From NCBI GenBank assembly GCA_040222235.1, contig JAVKDO010000078.1, positions 1 through 64,000 on the forward strand: a DNA stretch of 64,000 bases, given 5' to 3'. The notes under the pieces were generated by a model. It was given only the letters and a program-made list of their open reading frames with translations. It did not search any database and was not told where the DNA came from. This document shows, in pieces, positions 41,163-49,819 of this stretch. The position numbers and the translations under genes are program-made. This DNA comes from UBA6059 sp040222235. Its GTDB lineage: Bacteria; Bacteroidota; Bacteroidia; Cytophagales; Cyclobacteriaceae. Each line of letters starts with the position of its first letter. The first letter of the stretch is position 1.

Positions 41163-42995
41163 CTATTGGGTATAAGCAATCTCGCTCCTGGCCGATATGC
41201 CGTTTTCATTGAATGCCTCTATTTGGTAGTAATAGCCCTGATCGGTATTCAACGCTCTGAGCTCATAGTTTGGTCGATCATACATCAGTGCCGACAGGTT
41301 TAGTTTGTCTTCTGAGATACCCCAATAAATCACATATCCAGTGGCGTCCGGCACGGCATCCCAGGTGAGAAGCGCATCCCTCCGATCCTCCTGACGTATC
41401 ACTTCGAACCTCTCAGGTGTCGGAGGGGCGGGCTCTTTGCCCTTACCAAAAACCCGTAGCTCTGAAATAGCCAAGTATTCGTTGGTTAGGTACTTATGGT
41501 CATACCTGATGTATCTGGCTTCCGTTGGTGCTTCCAGCTCAATATAGCCATGTGGCATATCTCGCCTGTTTTCCGAGTAGTCCGCCACTGTCCGCCAATT
41601 CTCACGATCCATAGATATTTTAATTTCAAACTGCTGCCTAAGCGTATCAGGTCGGCCAAAGATCTTACTATTGAAATCCTGAAAATTGATCTGTATTGCC
41701 ATTACGTCCATCGGTTTCTCAAGGTCTATGTCCACGTAGATCGAATCGTGATTAGCCTCAGACACCCAGTAGGAACGTATTTCCTCATCGTTGATCCGGT
41801 TGATGTTGAAGTCGGTGATCTGCTCTTGCATGTAACCTGACCCACTTTCATCAACCACATTGACATCCTTGGTGACCAGCGCTGAGTTGGTTGTCACTGG
41901 CTTATCATACGACAGTAGCATCCAGCCGGTAAACCTGTCTTTGTGATTTTCTACATCCGTATCCGGCAGATAATGTGGATAGTCTCCATAAGCGGTGTTC
42001 ACATACATTTGTCCATCGTCTTCAAATCCTGCAGGATACATCCCTATCCTTCTTTCGAATTTGTAATTCACTGAGATAGCCATAGTGGCATAGTGCCAGT
42101 AGTTTCCGTTGTTATCCTGTACGGTGCTTCCATGCCCCGATCCTTTGAGAAAACCACCCGGTTTATAAGAAATGGGGTTATAGGGAGCATACTCAAATGG
42201 CCCCAGCGGATTCTCACTCGTATAGACGCCATCCGCATAGACGTTCCATTGCGTACCAGGAGCCCCGTATTCAAGATAGTATTTGCCATTGTGCTTCATC
42301 ATCCACGGGCCTTCGATGTACGGGTTAAGATCAGATTTATGATCCTGACCAAATCTCTCCCAGCCATGCTCGTCAGGTGATAGATTGAAAAGATCCACCT
42401 GCTCCCCTATCGGAACATAGAAATTCTGCGGGTCAAGTTCGATCCCATGAATGGGCCACTTATTAGAAGACTCTTCATAGAGGTAAACCTTACCATCGTA
42501 ATCCACAAAAAGGTTCGGATCCTGAACCCCATTTGGGACATTGATGACTGCAAAATTGGTGGTCCAGTCTCCCAGGTCAGGATTGGAAGTTTCGATGACC
42601 GCTCCTCTTCCAGACGGATCACCGAGTAGAATGATCTTATCATCCTTCACAGCCGCCGCTGGTGCATTCGAGCCATTGAAGTACCAGCTTTGAGGCCGAA
42701 TAAACTTCCAGTTGCTCATATCTGAGGATGTCCAGTACCCATGTGATCGAGTCACAAACATGTAGAAGCGACCTTTAAAATTCACAAGTGCAGGGTCAGC
42801 TCCCGAGCGGTACGAAACATTGTTTCGAGCACGATAGTGTGACATGTAGGTATAGTCAATATCTATCGGGTTGCAATATGTCTTGTACTTTTTGGCGACT
42901 TCCTCAACCCTACTCTCATTCTGCTCATTTTCCTCCTGAGGTGCACATGCTATGAGCGCCAAAAGACTGAAGTACATAAAGTGAAATGATTTCAT
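41163..42995 (-). CDS. GH43-family glycosidase lipoprotein with discoidin-like and FN3 domains
   Basis: I start at ATG 42995 (610 residues), where a lipoprotein signal begins (MKSFHFMYFSLLALIACAPQ); the frame extends 18 codons upstream without a sensible sequence. The five-bladed propeller (about 35-345) has the three GH43 acids: base Asp in RSGADPALVNF, pKa-modulating Asp in VQDPNLFVDY and acid Glu in YIEGPWMMKHN. A galactose-binding/F5-8C-like domain (about 400-510) and an FN3 domain (about 515-610, WDAVPDATGYVIYWG) follow. It would remove arabinofuranosyl, xylosyl or galactosyl units at the cell surface or in the periplasm. It is transcribed away from the 7TM receptor gene and is treated as part of the PUL. 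Confidence 0.88.
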   Translation of the reverse strand: MKSFHFMYFSLLALIACAPQEENEQNESRVEEVAKKYKTYCNPIDIDYTYMSHYRARNNVSYRSGADPALVNFKGRFYMFVTRSHGYWTSSDMSNWKFIRPQSWYFNGSNAPAAAVKDDKIILLGDPSGRGAVIETSNPDLGDWTTNFAVINVPNGVQDPNLFVDYDGKVYLYEESSNKWPIHGIELDPQNFYVPIGEQVDLFNLSPDEHGWERFGQDHKSDLNPYIEGPWMMKHNGKYYLEYGAPGTQWNVYADGVYTSENPLGPFEYAPYNPISYKPGGFLKGSGHGSTVQDNNGNYWHYATMAISVNYKFERRIGMYPAGFEDDGQMYVNTAYGDYPHYLPDTDVENHKDRFTGWMLLSYDKPVTTNSALVTKDVNVVDESGSGYMQEQITDFNINRINDEEIRSYWVSEANHDSIYVDIDLEKPMDVMAIQINFQDFNSKIFGRPDTLRQQFEIKISMDRENWRTVADYSENRRDMPHGYIELEAPTEARYIRYDHKYLTNEYLAISELRVFGKGKEPAPPTPERFEVIRQEDRRDALLTWDAVPDATGYVIYWGISEDKLNLSALMYDRPNYELRALNTDQGYYYQIEAFNENGISARSEIAYTQ

Positions 42996-43093
42996 GGATG
43001 CAGTTTTATGAATAAAGGTACCTTGATTTCCATGGGTGTGCCGGACCATCTTAAAATACTTGACCGGATTTCCTACTAAATTGCAAATACGCT

Positions 43094-44920
43094 ATGCATG
43101 TCCTATTATCATTAATCATCTTATCCAATTGTCTTTTGACTATTGACAAGACGGAAGGTGAACGTATTGTCAGGATCAACCAGATGGAGTATTTTGAGGA
43201 TGAAACCGCGACGTTCACTTTCCATGAAGTACTCAGAAATAGTCAGTGGTTTGAAAAGAATGAAGATTTTATTCCCACGGACTATCGAGCCAAATCTGCC
43301 TATTGGATAAGACTGAGTTTTTGTATCGAGGATGATGCTCAATACCTGGTAGAGTTTTACGACCAGACCATTGATAATCTTGATGTCTACCTACAGAAAG
43401 AGAATGGGCAATTTGAGTCCTATCAGTTTGGTGATCACTACGAATTTGCGACGAAGAATGTACAACACAAAAACTTCCTTTTTACCCTTGATGGAAGAGG
43501 CCAATACCGATTGTTTGCGCGAGTAAAAAGCCAGAACTACGCAGATATAAGGCTCTCCATCAAAACGGTCAATCACTTCATCCGATATTCAACTCACGAG
43601 TATTTCCTCTATGGCATCTTTTACGGCATGATCCTCATCATAAGCCTCTACAATACAACGACCTATGGCGCCATTGGAGAAATAAAATATCTGCACTATA
43701 CTTTTTACATTCTCTCAGTTGGGCTTTTTGCGATGTGCATGGATGGGATTGCTTTCCAGTTTATATGGCCAAGCTATCCCGAATGGAATAAAGTCGCTCA
43801 CGGCATTGCGCTATACAGTGTCATTCTCTGGACAGTCATATTTGCTATGGAATTTCTCACCCTGAGATCGAGAGTTCCGATGCTACATAAGACACTACTT
43901 GGAGTATTAATACTTAGGACGTGTTTCTTCATCTACTCGCTGATTTTTGATCATTCTCTTTTCAATTATCGGAGCGTAGAAATAATACCTCTTCTCCTCA
44001 TTTTTATCGGCAGCATCTTAGTATTTCGAAAAGGATACAAGCCTGCCCGCTTTTTTGTGGTGGCTTATGGCTTTCTGTTCGTTGGGTTTATAGTCAAGGC
44101 CCTGGTGATTAGCTCAATCATCCCGGTACATTTATTAAGTGAGAACAGAGCTTTGCAAACACTCACATACTACAGCCTACACCTTTCTTTCGTTTTTGAG
44201 ATGCTGTTTCTCTCCATTGCATTGAGCGACAGAGTGAGGATACTAAAAGTTAACAAGGACAAAGCCCAAGACCGGGTCATCAAGCAACATGAAGTCTCTT
44301 TGAGGTATAAGGATATACTCAATAGAAAGTTGGAGCAACTGATTCAGGATAGAACAAAAGAAATAACCGAAAAGAATGAAATGTTGCTGGATGCAAACGA
44401 GCAATTAGAAATTCAAAAGAAAGAAATATCCGAAATCAATACTCTTCTCGATCTTGACAATTATAAGCTTAGAAACAACATTCAGGTAATCCTGAAAGAA
44501 CGAATACTTAATAAAGAGCTGAGTTATGAGGACTTCAAGAGTCTGTTCCACGACGAAGAGGAGATAATCAAAGCGCTTGCCGAGAATAAATGGGCTGAAG
44601 GATATAAATGCCGTAAATGCAAAAACAAGAAATTTGGGTCTGGCCAAACTGCCTGGTCAAGAAGATGCTCTAAATGTGGCTATCAGGAATCACCAACAAC
44701 CAACACTCTATTTCATAAGCTAAAGTTTCCGCTCATCAAGGCACTCTATATCTTTTATGATTCCATGAATGAGAATACGTATTCGCTAAGCGAACTCTCC
44801 CAATTGATTGACCTCAGAAAGAATACGATCTGGAGTTTCAAAAAGAAGATAGATGCATTATCAGGAGAAGAACGCAAAGGACTCTATCAAGTCTTTGATC
44901 AGATCCATGACTTTGTTTAG
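43094..44920 (+). CDS. 7TM-DISM receptor with coiled coil and transposase-like zinc-ribbon/HTH output domain
   Basis: This protein has 608 residues. A signal peptide is followed by a periplasmic DISMED2-type carbohydrate-binding-like domain (about 25-160). A 7TM-DISM membrane domain (about 168-385) starts YGIFYGMILIISLYNTTTYG. A long coiled coil (about 390-470) contains QLIQDRTKEITEKNEM. In place of a kinase, cyclase or LuxR HTH, the C-terminus (about 485-608) has CRKC (506-509) and CSKC (525-528), then ESPTTNTLFHKLKFPL and SELSQLIDLRKNTIWSFKKK. This is the layout of the zinc ribbon plus helix-turn-helix at the N-terminus of IS1595-family transposases, without the DDE nuclease. It lies between the divergent GH43 gene and susC, so direct membrane-anchored regulation of the PUL is inferred. 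Confidence 0.8.
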   Translation: MHVLLSLIILSNCLLTIDKTEGERIVRINQMEYFEDETATFTFHEVLRNSQWFEKNEDFIPTDYRAKSAYWIRLSFCIEDDAQYLVEFYDQTIDNLDVYLQKENGQFESYQFGDHYEFATKNVQHKNFLFTLDGRGQYRLFARVKSQNYADIRLSIKTVNHFIRYSTHEYFLYGIFYGMILIISLYNTTTYGAIGEIKYLHYTFYILSVGLFAMCMDGIAFQFIWPSYPEWNKVAHGIALYSVILWTVIFAMEFLTLRSRVPMLHKTLLGVLILRTCFFIYSLIFDHSLFNYRSVEIIPLLLIFIGSILVFRKGYKPARFFVVAYGFLFVGFIVKALVISSIIPVHLLSENRALQTLTYYSLHLSFVFEMLFLSIALSDRVRILKVNKDKAQDRVIKQHEVSLRYKDILNRKLEQLIQDRTKEITEKNEMLLDANEQLEIQKKEISEINTLLDLDNYKLRNNIQVILKERILNKELSYEDFKSLFHDEEEIIKALAENKWAEGYKCRKCKNKKFGSGQTAWSRRCSKCGYQESPTTNTLFHKLKFPLIKALYIFYDSMNENTYSLSELSQLIDLRKNTIWSFKKKIDALSGEERKGLYQVFDQIHDFV

Positions 44921-44986
44921 AATAATTGTACTATTTGATTTTTCTTCATTTTATATTTTGTGCTATTTAACCGCAACAAACAATCT

Positions 44987-45026
44987 CAAATAGTTCTAAA
45001 ATCAAAATTATAGACGAAACTATTTG
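44987..45026. promoter_or_regulatory. Inverted repeat upstream of susC, candidate operator
   Basis: CAAATAGTT (44987-44995) and AACTATTTG (45018-45026) are perfect 9-bp inverted copies, 31 bases between centres (about three helical turns). A third related copy, AAATAGTCTTAGAAT (45085-45099), resembles AAATAGTTCTAAAAT at 44988-45002. All lie in the AT-rich 252-bp gap before susC, which holds no gene. They are the obvious candidates for the binding site of the PUL regulator encoded directly upstream. Confidence 0.5.
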
Positions 45027-45172
45027 TTTTTTAAGAGATACAAATCTTATAATTTTTCCTTCTCATTTTTGTACTTCTCTAATAAAATAGTCTTAGAATT
45101 TGTTGTTTTTGACTTTCTTAATACTCTAACTTGTATGTAAGATTTTTCGAACAAGATTAACCCAAACGCAAC

Positions 45173-48100
45173 ATGAAGGTAATTTTCACTGCCTTTCTGA
45201 TGACTTGCTCTGTCATTGTCTACTCGCAGGTTAGAATCTCAGGAACAGTCACTGACGCTGAGACGGGAGAGCCGCTCATTGGAGGTACTATTATTGAGAA
45301 AGGCACGACCAACGGTACAGTCACCGATATAGAGGGCAGGTATCAATTCTCTGTACCAGGACCTGATGCTGTTCTGGTTTTTTCCTTTATAGGTTACAAG
45401 ACAGTTGAGCAGCTTGTGGGCAATCGTTCGGAGATTTCGCTCCAAATGGAAACTGACATTGCCGAATTGGAAGCGCTTGTCATTGTCGGATATGGAGCGC
45501 TAAAGGAAAAAGACCTTACCTCTGCAATTACTACCCTCAAAGCGGACGAAATCCTCAAAACCCCGTCAAGCACAGCTATGCAAGCCCTGCAGGGAAAAGT
45601 ACCAGGTGTTCAAATCGTGAGTTCGGGTGCCCCGGGATCAGGCTCTACGGTTCGCATACGTGGTGTTGGCACCCTTGAAGGTGAATCAAAACCGTTGTAT
45701 GTGGTCGACGGGATGTTCTTAGATGATATCGATTTCTTAAATCCAGCGGATATAGAAAGCATCTCAGTCTTAAAAGACGCCTCTGCCGCAGCGATTTATG
45801 GAGTACAGGCGGCTAACGGAGTAATCCTTGTAGAAACCAAACGAGGATCTTATAACTCCGCTCCGACCATTACCTATGATGGTTATTACGGTATTCAACG
45901 GGCTCAGAATATACTTCAACCAGCCAACACACAACAATTTGTTGATTACGCCCTTGCCACTGGATCACCTGCCGATGAAGCCTTCATCAGCAACGCCTTC
46001 CAGCGCTATGGCCGTAGCAGAATCAATACTGAGCTACCAGATGTCAATACCAACTGGTACGACGAGGTAATGAGATCAGTTGCGCCCATGCAGAGCCATA
46101 CTTTCACCGTTAATGGTGGCAATGAGACTTCCAGGTATTCCATTGGGGCTGGCTATTTCAATCAGGAGGGTTTGGTGAAGCAGGTGCAAAACTCATTCGA
46201 GCGATTCAACTTTAGAACCAAGCTCGATGTAGCCGTAAAAGATTGGCTGGACATTGGTGGTAACATCAACCTGACTAAATCAGAGCAACATGTTGCTCCC
46301 GAGGCGGTTTGGTTCAATTCCTATTTTGCAGTTCCCATATTTCCGGCGTTCGACGAGACTAACACGGCCGCATTCCCCCGGCAACTCGGAAATGCCAAAC
46401 TCCTGGGATACAGAGGCAGACAAAATCCTCTATACAATATGTACTACTCCGATGACCAGAATGAGGCGTTTAGGGCTCTCGGTAATGTATATGCTGACAT
46501 TGACCTCATTCCTAGTAAATTGAACTTTAAGACCACTTATAACTACACCTACAACAATCTCAACGTCAGGAATATAGACTTCCGCTATCACGATGGGATC
46601 ACCATTTTTTCTCCTGAACTGGAAAAGAAAACGGAAACCACTTTTCGCCAGAACTGGGATAACATCCTTACCTACACCGAAAGCTTTGGTAAGCACAACA
46701 TTACCGCAATGGCCGGATATACTGTCTGGACTCGGAATTGGCAGCAACTGAAAATCTTTGCAGACACGCTCGCAGTATCTCCTTCATTTGACAATGAAGA
46801 GCTATGGTATTTCAACGATCCGGCGCAAGAGATCAATACACTCAGATCTGGCGGTGATGGTGAGAATTTCACTGGTGATGATGGAGAGGTTTTCAATGGC
46901 ACCTCATACTTAGCCAGGGTCGCCTACAACTATGACGATAGATACTTGCTTTATGGCACGGTTAGACGAGATGGCACCAACAAGTTTCAAGAAAAGTGGG
47001 GCTTATTTCCCACCATCGGTGCAGGTTGGGTCATCTCCGAAGAGTCCTTCTTCAATGCCGAGCCGGTTGATTTTTTAAAGCTCAGGGCAAGCTGGGGTAA
47101 ACTTGGCAATGCCAATGTGGATGCGTCTGTTGGTCAGCCAACCTACGAAATTGAAAATCTCGCCATAGACGACCGATTAGAAAGCGGCGTGGTGCCGATT
47201 AAGCAGTTTGACTTTTTAGATAGATGGGAGACCACCGTAGAGACCAATATAGGCGTGAGCGCCAGGTTGTTGAATAATCGCCTGAGTATCGAAACTGACT
47301 ATTACGTGCGAGACACGGAAGATGCTGCGCTCACAGTTATTCTTCCACTTATCAGAAACGACGTGCGACTCAATGTAGGCACATTCAGAAATCAAGGTCT
47401 GGAAATGGCACTCAACTGGTCAGACAACTTAACCAGCGACCTGGCCTATAGAGTAGGAGGAAACTTCGCCACACTCAAGAATGAGGTGCTCTATCTCGGT
47501 GGGCAGGAATATATCAACGCTGGTTCGGCTGAGTTTAGACAGAGATCGATCGTGGGTGAACCACTCGAAGCATTTTTCGGGTACGAGGTAGAGGGGATTT
47601 TCCAAAATGAAGCTCAAATAACGGCAAGCGGACTCGATCCTACCTTTGTCAGCGAATCAGGAATAGAGCCTGGAGATTTTATCTACAAAGATCAAAACGA
47701 CGATAACATAATCGATGATCTGGATCGGGTCGTACTCGGCTCTTTCCTGCCAAATCTTACCTACGGCTTCAGCCTTGGCGCCACATACAAGAGATTTGAT
47801 CTTAGCGTTGACTGTCAGGGACAGTCAGGATATAAAATCCTTAATCGTAAAAGAGGTGAGATCATCTTCACACAAGACACGAATATTGACTCAGAACTCG
47901 CCAGCAACCTTTGGACGGGCGAAGGCACCTCTAACAGATACCCTTCTGCCGCTGGATTGAGGAAGGGTTACAACCAAGCCATGAGTGACTATTTCGTAGA
48001 GGATGGATCTTATTTCAGGATTCAAAATGTCCGATTTACCTACGATCTCAATGGCCTTGATGTCTTTGGTGCATCCATACCCAACGCAAGGGTTTATCTA

Positions 48101-48226
48101 ACTGCAGAAAGACCACTTACGGTTTTTAATTACAATGGCTTCAATCCAGAAGTGGATAACGGAATAGACAGACAGGTCTACCCTATACCCGCCGTGTATA
48201 CGATTGGATTCAACATGACCCTTTAA
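45173..48226 (+). CDS. susC: SusC/RagA-family TonB-linked outer-membrane transporter
   Basis: This 1017-residue protein has a signal peptide and a carboxypeptidase-regulatory-like domain (VRISGTVTDAETGEPLIGGT, residues 22-100). A TonB-box-like VIVGYGALKEKDLTSAI near 102-118 is followed by a plug with the SusC signature GAPGSGSTVRIRGVGTL and a large barrel ending YPIPAVYTIGFNMTL. It forms the lidded import channel for oligosaccharides with the SusD protein encoded seven bases downstream. Length and motifs are typical. It is the first gene of the plus-strand PUL and is preceded by an AT-rich region with inverted repeats. Substrate choice is inferred from the following enzymes. Confidence 0.95.
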   Translation: MKVIFTAFLMTCSVIVYSQVRISGTVTDAETGEPLIGGTIIEKGTTNGTVTDIEGRYQFSVPGPDAVLVFSFIGYKTVEQLVGNRSEISLQMETDIAELEALVIVGYGALKEKDLTSAITTLKADEILKTPSSTAMQALQGKVPGVQIVSSGAPGSGSTVRIRGVGTLEGESKPLYVVDGMFLDDIDFLNPADIESISVLKDASAAAIYGVQAANGVILVETKRGSYNSAPTITYDGYYGIQRAQNILQPANTQQFVDYALATGSPADEAFISNAFQRYGRSRINTELPDVNTNWYDEVMRSVAPMQSHTFTVNGGNETSRYSIGAGYFNQEGLVKQVQNSFERFNFRTKLDVAVKDWLDIGGNINLTKSEQHVAPEAVWFNSYFAVPIFPAFDETNTAAFPRQLGNAKLLGYRGRQNPLYNMYYSDDQNEAFRALGNVYADIDLIPSKLNFKTTYNYTYNNLNVRNIDFRYHDGITIFSPELEKKTETTFRQNWDNILTYTESFGKHNITAMAGYTVWTRNWQQLKIFADTLAVSPSFDNEELWYFNDPAQEINTLRSGGDGENFTGDDGEVFNGTSYLARVAYNYDDRYLLYGTVRRDGTNKFQEKWGLFPTIGAGWVISEESFFNAEPVDFLKLRASWGKLGNANVDASVGQPTYEIENLAIDDRLESGVVPIKQFDFLDRWETTVETNIGVSARLLNNRLSIETDYYVRDTEDAALTVILPLIRNDVRLNVGTFRNQGLEMALNWSDNLTSDLAYRVGGNFATLKNEVLYLGGQEYINAGSAEFRQRSIVGEPLEAFFGYEVEGIFQNEAQITASGLDPTFVSESGIEPGDFIYKDQNDDNIIDDLDRVVLGSFLPNLTYGFSLGATYKRFDLSVDCQGQSGYKILNRKRGEIIFTQDTNIDSELASNLWTGEGTSNRYPSAAGLRKGYNQAMSDYFVEDGSYFRIQNVRFTYDLNGLDVFGASIPNARVYLTAERPLTVFNYNGFNPEVDNGIDRQVYPIPAVYTIGFNMTL

Positions 48227-48233
48227 TCAGAAA

Positions 48234-49772
48234 ATGAAATTGAGAATGAAAACGAATAGATCTTTCTTCATTACCATGGGGCTGAGCTTGGCTTTATTCA
48301 TCGCTCCATCCTGCGATTCTCTCCTGGATGAACCACAGGAAACGTTGATACTCGAAGAAGGAGTGGATTACTCGAACACCGCACTAGTCCATGAACTCAT
48401 CGAAGGTGCCTATTATGGGCTTTACGATATTCAATGGGAGACATTTCCACTAATATCCGTTCGTGGAGATGACGTTATTCCCAAAGGCGACCAGGAACCG
48501 CTCATTCAAACAGATGTCTTCAATTACGACCGCTCCTTCTGGATGTACAATTCTGCCTGGCTCAATCTATACTCAGATATTATCAACTGGCATGCTGCTA
48601 TCGAAGAACTCGAAAGATTTAAAGCGGCAGGTGCCAATGCTGACGAAGTAGACCAATTTATAGCCGAAATAAGAGTGATGCAGGGATTCGAACTGCTACA
48701 GTTAGCTAGGGTTTGGGGAAACATTCTTATCCCCAATTCCTCCCAGACAAGCACTTTATTCGAAACTGCAATCACACCTTTTGATGCTGTCATGGTCTAC
48801 ATTTCCGATTTAATGGATGAGGCTCTGCCCAATCTATTAGATACCGCGCCCAATCAAAGAACCTACATCCGTGGAGGAATCACCAGGCACACTGCGTTAT
48901 CTGTCAAAGCAATGGCTAATCTGGAGATCAAAGAATGGCAAAAAGTGGCTGATGCAACTGGTGAGATCATTTCGTCCAATCGGTTCAGCCTATTCCCTGA
49001 CTACTACACACTTTTCAAGACGGCTGGTAAGCTAGCAAGTGAAAACATCCTTGAATTCCAATTTTCGGATTTTGGTGAGGGCGCGGGAGAAGAGGTCAAT
49101 TATCTCAATAACTTCTTTGGACCTAGCAATTGGACACCAGCAGTAGATGGTGTAGGTACCGGCTGGGGATTTTGGGAGCCAAGCATGAAGTACATCACAT
49201 TCATGCTCGACAGGGGTGAAACAGAGAGACTGGAGACCAGCGTCTTGTTCACCGCAGAGGGGATCCAAAATCTAGAAGCTGAATACGAAGGCACATTACC
49301 ACCGTTCATCAGCAACACAACACGAGAAGGTGATATTTGGGGTACCACAGATGGTTCGGCAAATCCAAGGTCTATATTCTCAAGCGGAAAGCATTATCTC
49401 CCTACGACCGAAATGATTCCTGGCAGAACCAGTTATGGATCGAATAAGAATTTTATCTGCATAAGATATTCAGAAATACTGCTTATGCATGCAGAGGCAC
49501 TTGTCAGCGGTGCTTCCAATGCTAGCATGTCCGCGGATGAGGCCGTGAATGCGGTTCGCACTAGAGCTCAACTTTCCAGCATTTCAGGAGTGACTATTGA
49601 CGATGTATTGGATGAGAAATTTGCAGAATTTGGAATGGAGTGGGGTATTCGTTTCTACGATCTTGTCAGACACAACCGGACTAGCGAAATCGAAGGATAT
49701 AGTCCTGAGGATCGGTTTTTGCCGTACCCGCTGGCACAGCTTGACTTGCTCCCACAACTAAACGATGGATAA
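48234..49772 (+). CDS. susD: SusD/RagB-family glycan-binding lipoprotein
   Basis: This 512-residue protein has a lipoprotein signal peptide with the lipid Cys in IAPSCDSLLDEP; starts at 48234 or 48246 are both possible. SusD hallmarks follow: LVHELIEGAYYGLYD, an IRVMQGFELLQLARVWG helix, the TPR-like RHTALSVKAMANLEIKEW, and the C-terminal CIRYSEILLMHAEALV and EFGMEWGIRFYDLVRHNR. It caps the SusC channel from outside and captures oligosaccharides. It is only seven bases from susC, and the pair is certainly co-translated. The ligand is not readable from the sequence. Confidence 0.95.
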   Translation: MKLRMKTNRSFFITMGLSLALFIAPSCDSLLDEPQETLILEEGVDYSNTALVHELIEGAYYGLYDIQWETFPLISVRGDDVIPKGDQEPLIQTDVFNYDRSFWMYNSAWLNLYSDIINWHAAIEELERFKAAGANADEVDQFIAEIRVMQGFELLQLARVWGNILIPNSSQTSTLFETAITPFDAVMVYISDLMDEALPNLLDTAPNQRTYIRGGITRHTALSVKAMANLEIKEWQKVADATGEIISSNRFSLFPDYYTLFKTAGKLASENILEFQFSDFGEGAGEEVNYLNNFFGPSNWTPAVDGVGTGWGFWEPSMKYITFMLDRGETERLETSVLFTAEGIQNLEAEYEGTLPPFISNTTREGDIWGTTDGSANPRSIFSSGKHYLPTTEMIPGRTSYGSNKNFICIRYSEILLMHAEALVSGASNASMSADEAVNAVRTRAQLSSISGVTIDDVLDEKFAEFGMEWGIRFYDLVRHNRTSEIEGYSPEDRFLPYPLAQLDLLPQLNDG

Positions 49773-49819
49773 AGATTAACCCAAAATAAATTACTCGATA
49801 CTAACAAAAACAAACGCGT

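Noticed and set aside
43094..44920. The transposase-like C-terminus taken as evidence for an intact insertion sequence
   Set aside because: There is no DDE nuclease domain, no terminal inverted repeats and the frame is continuous with the membrane receptor; it is a domain fusion, not a mobile element.
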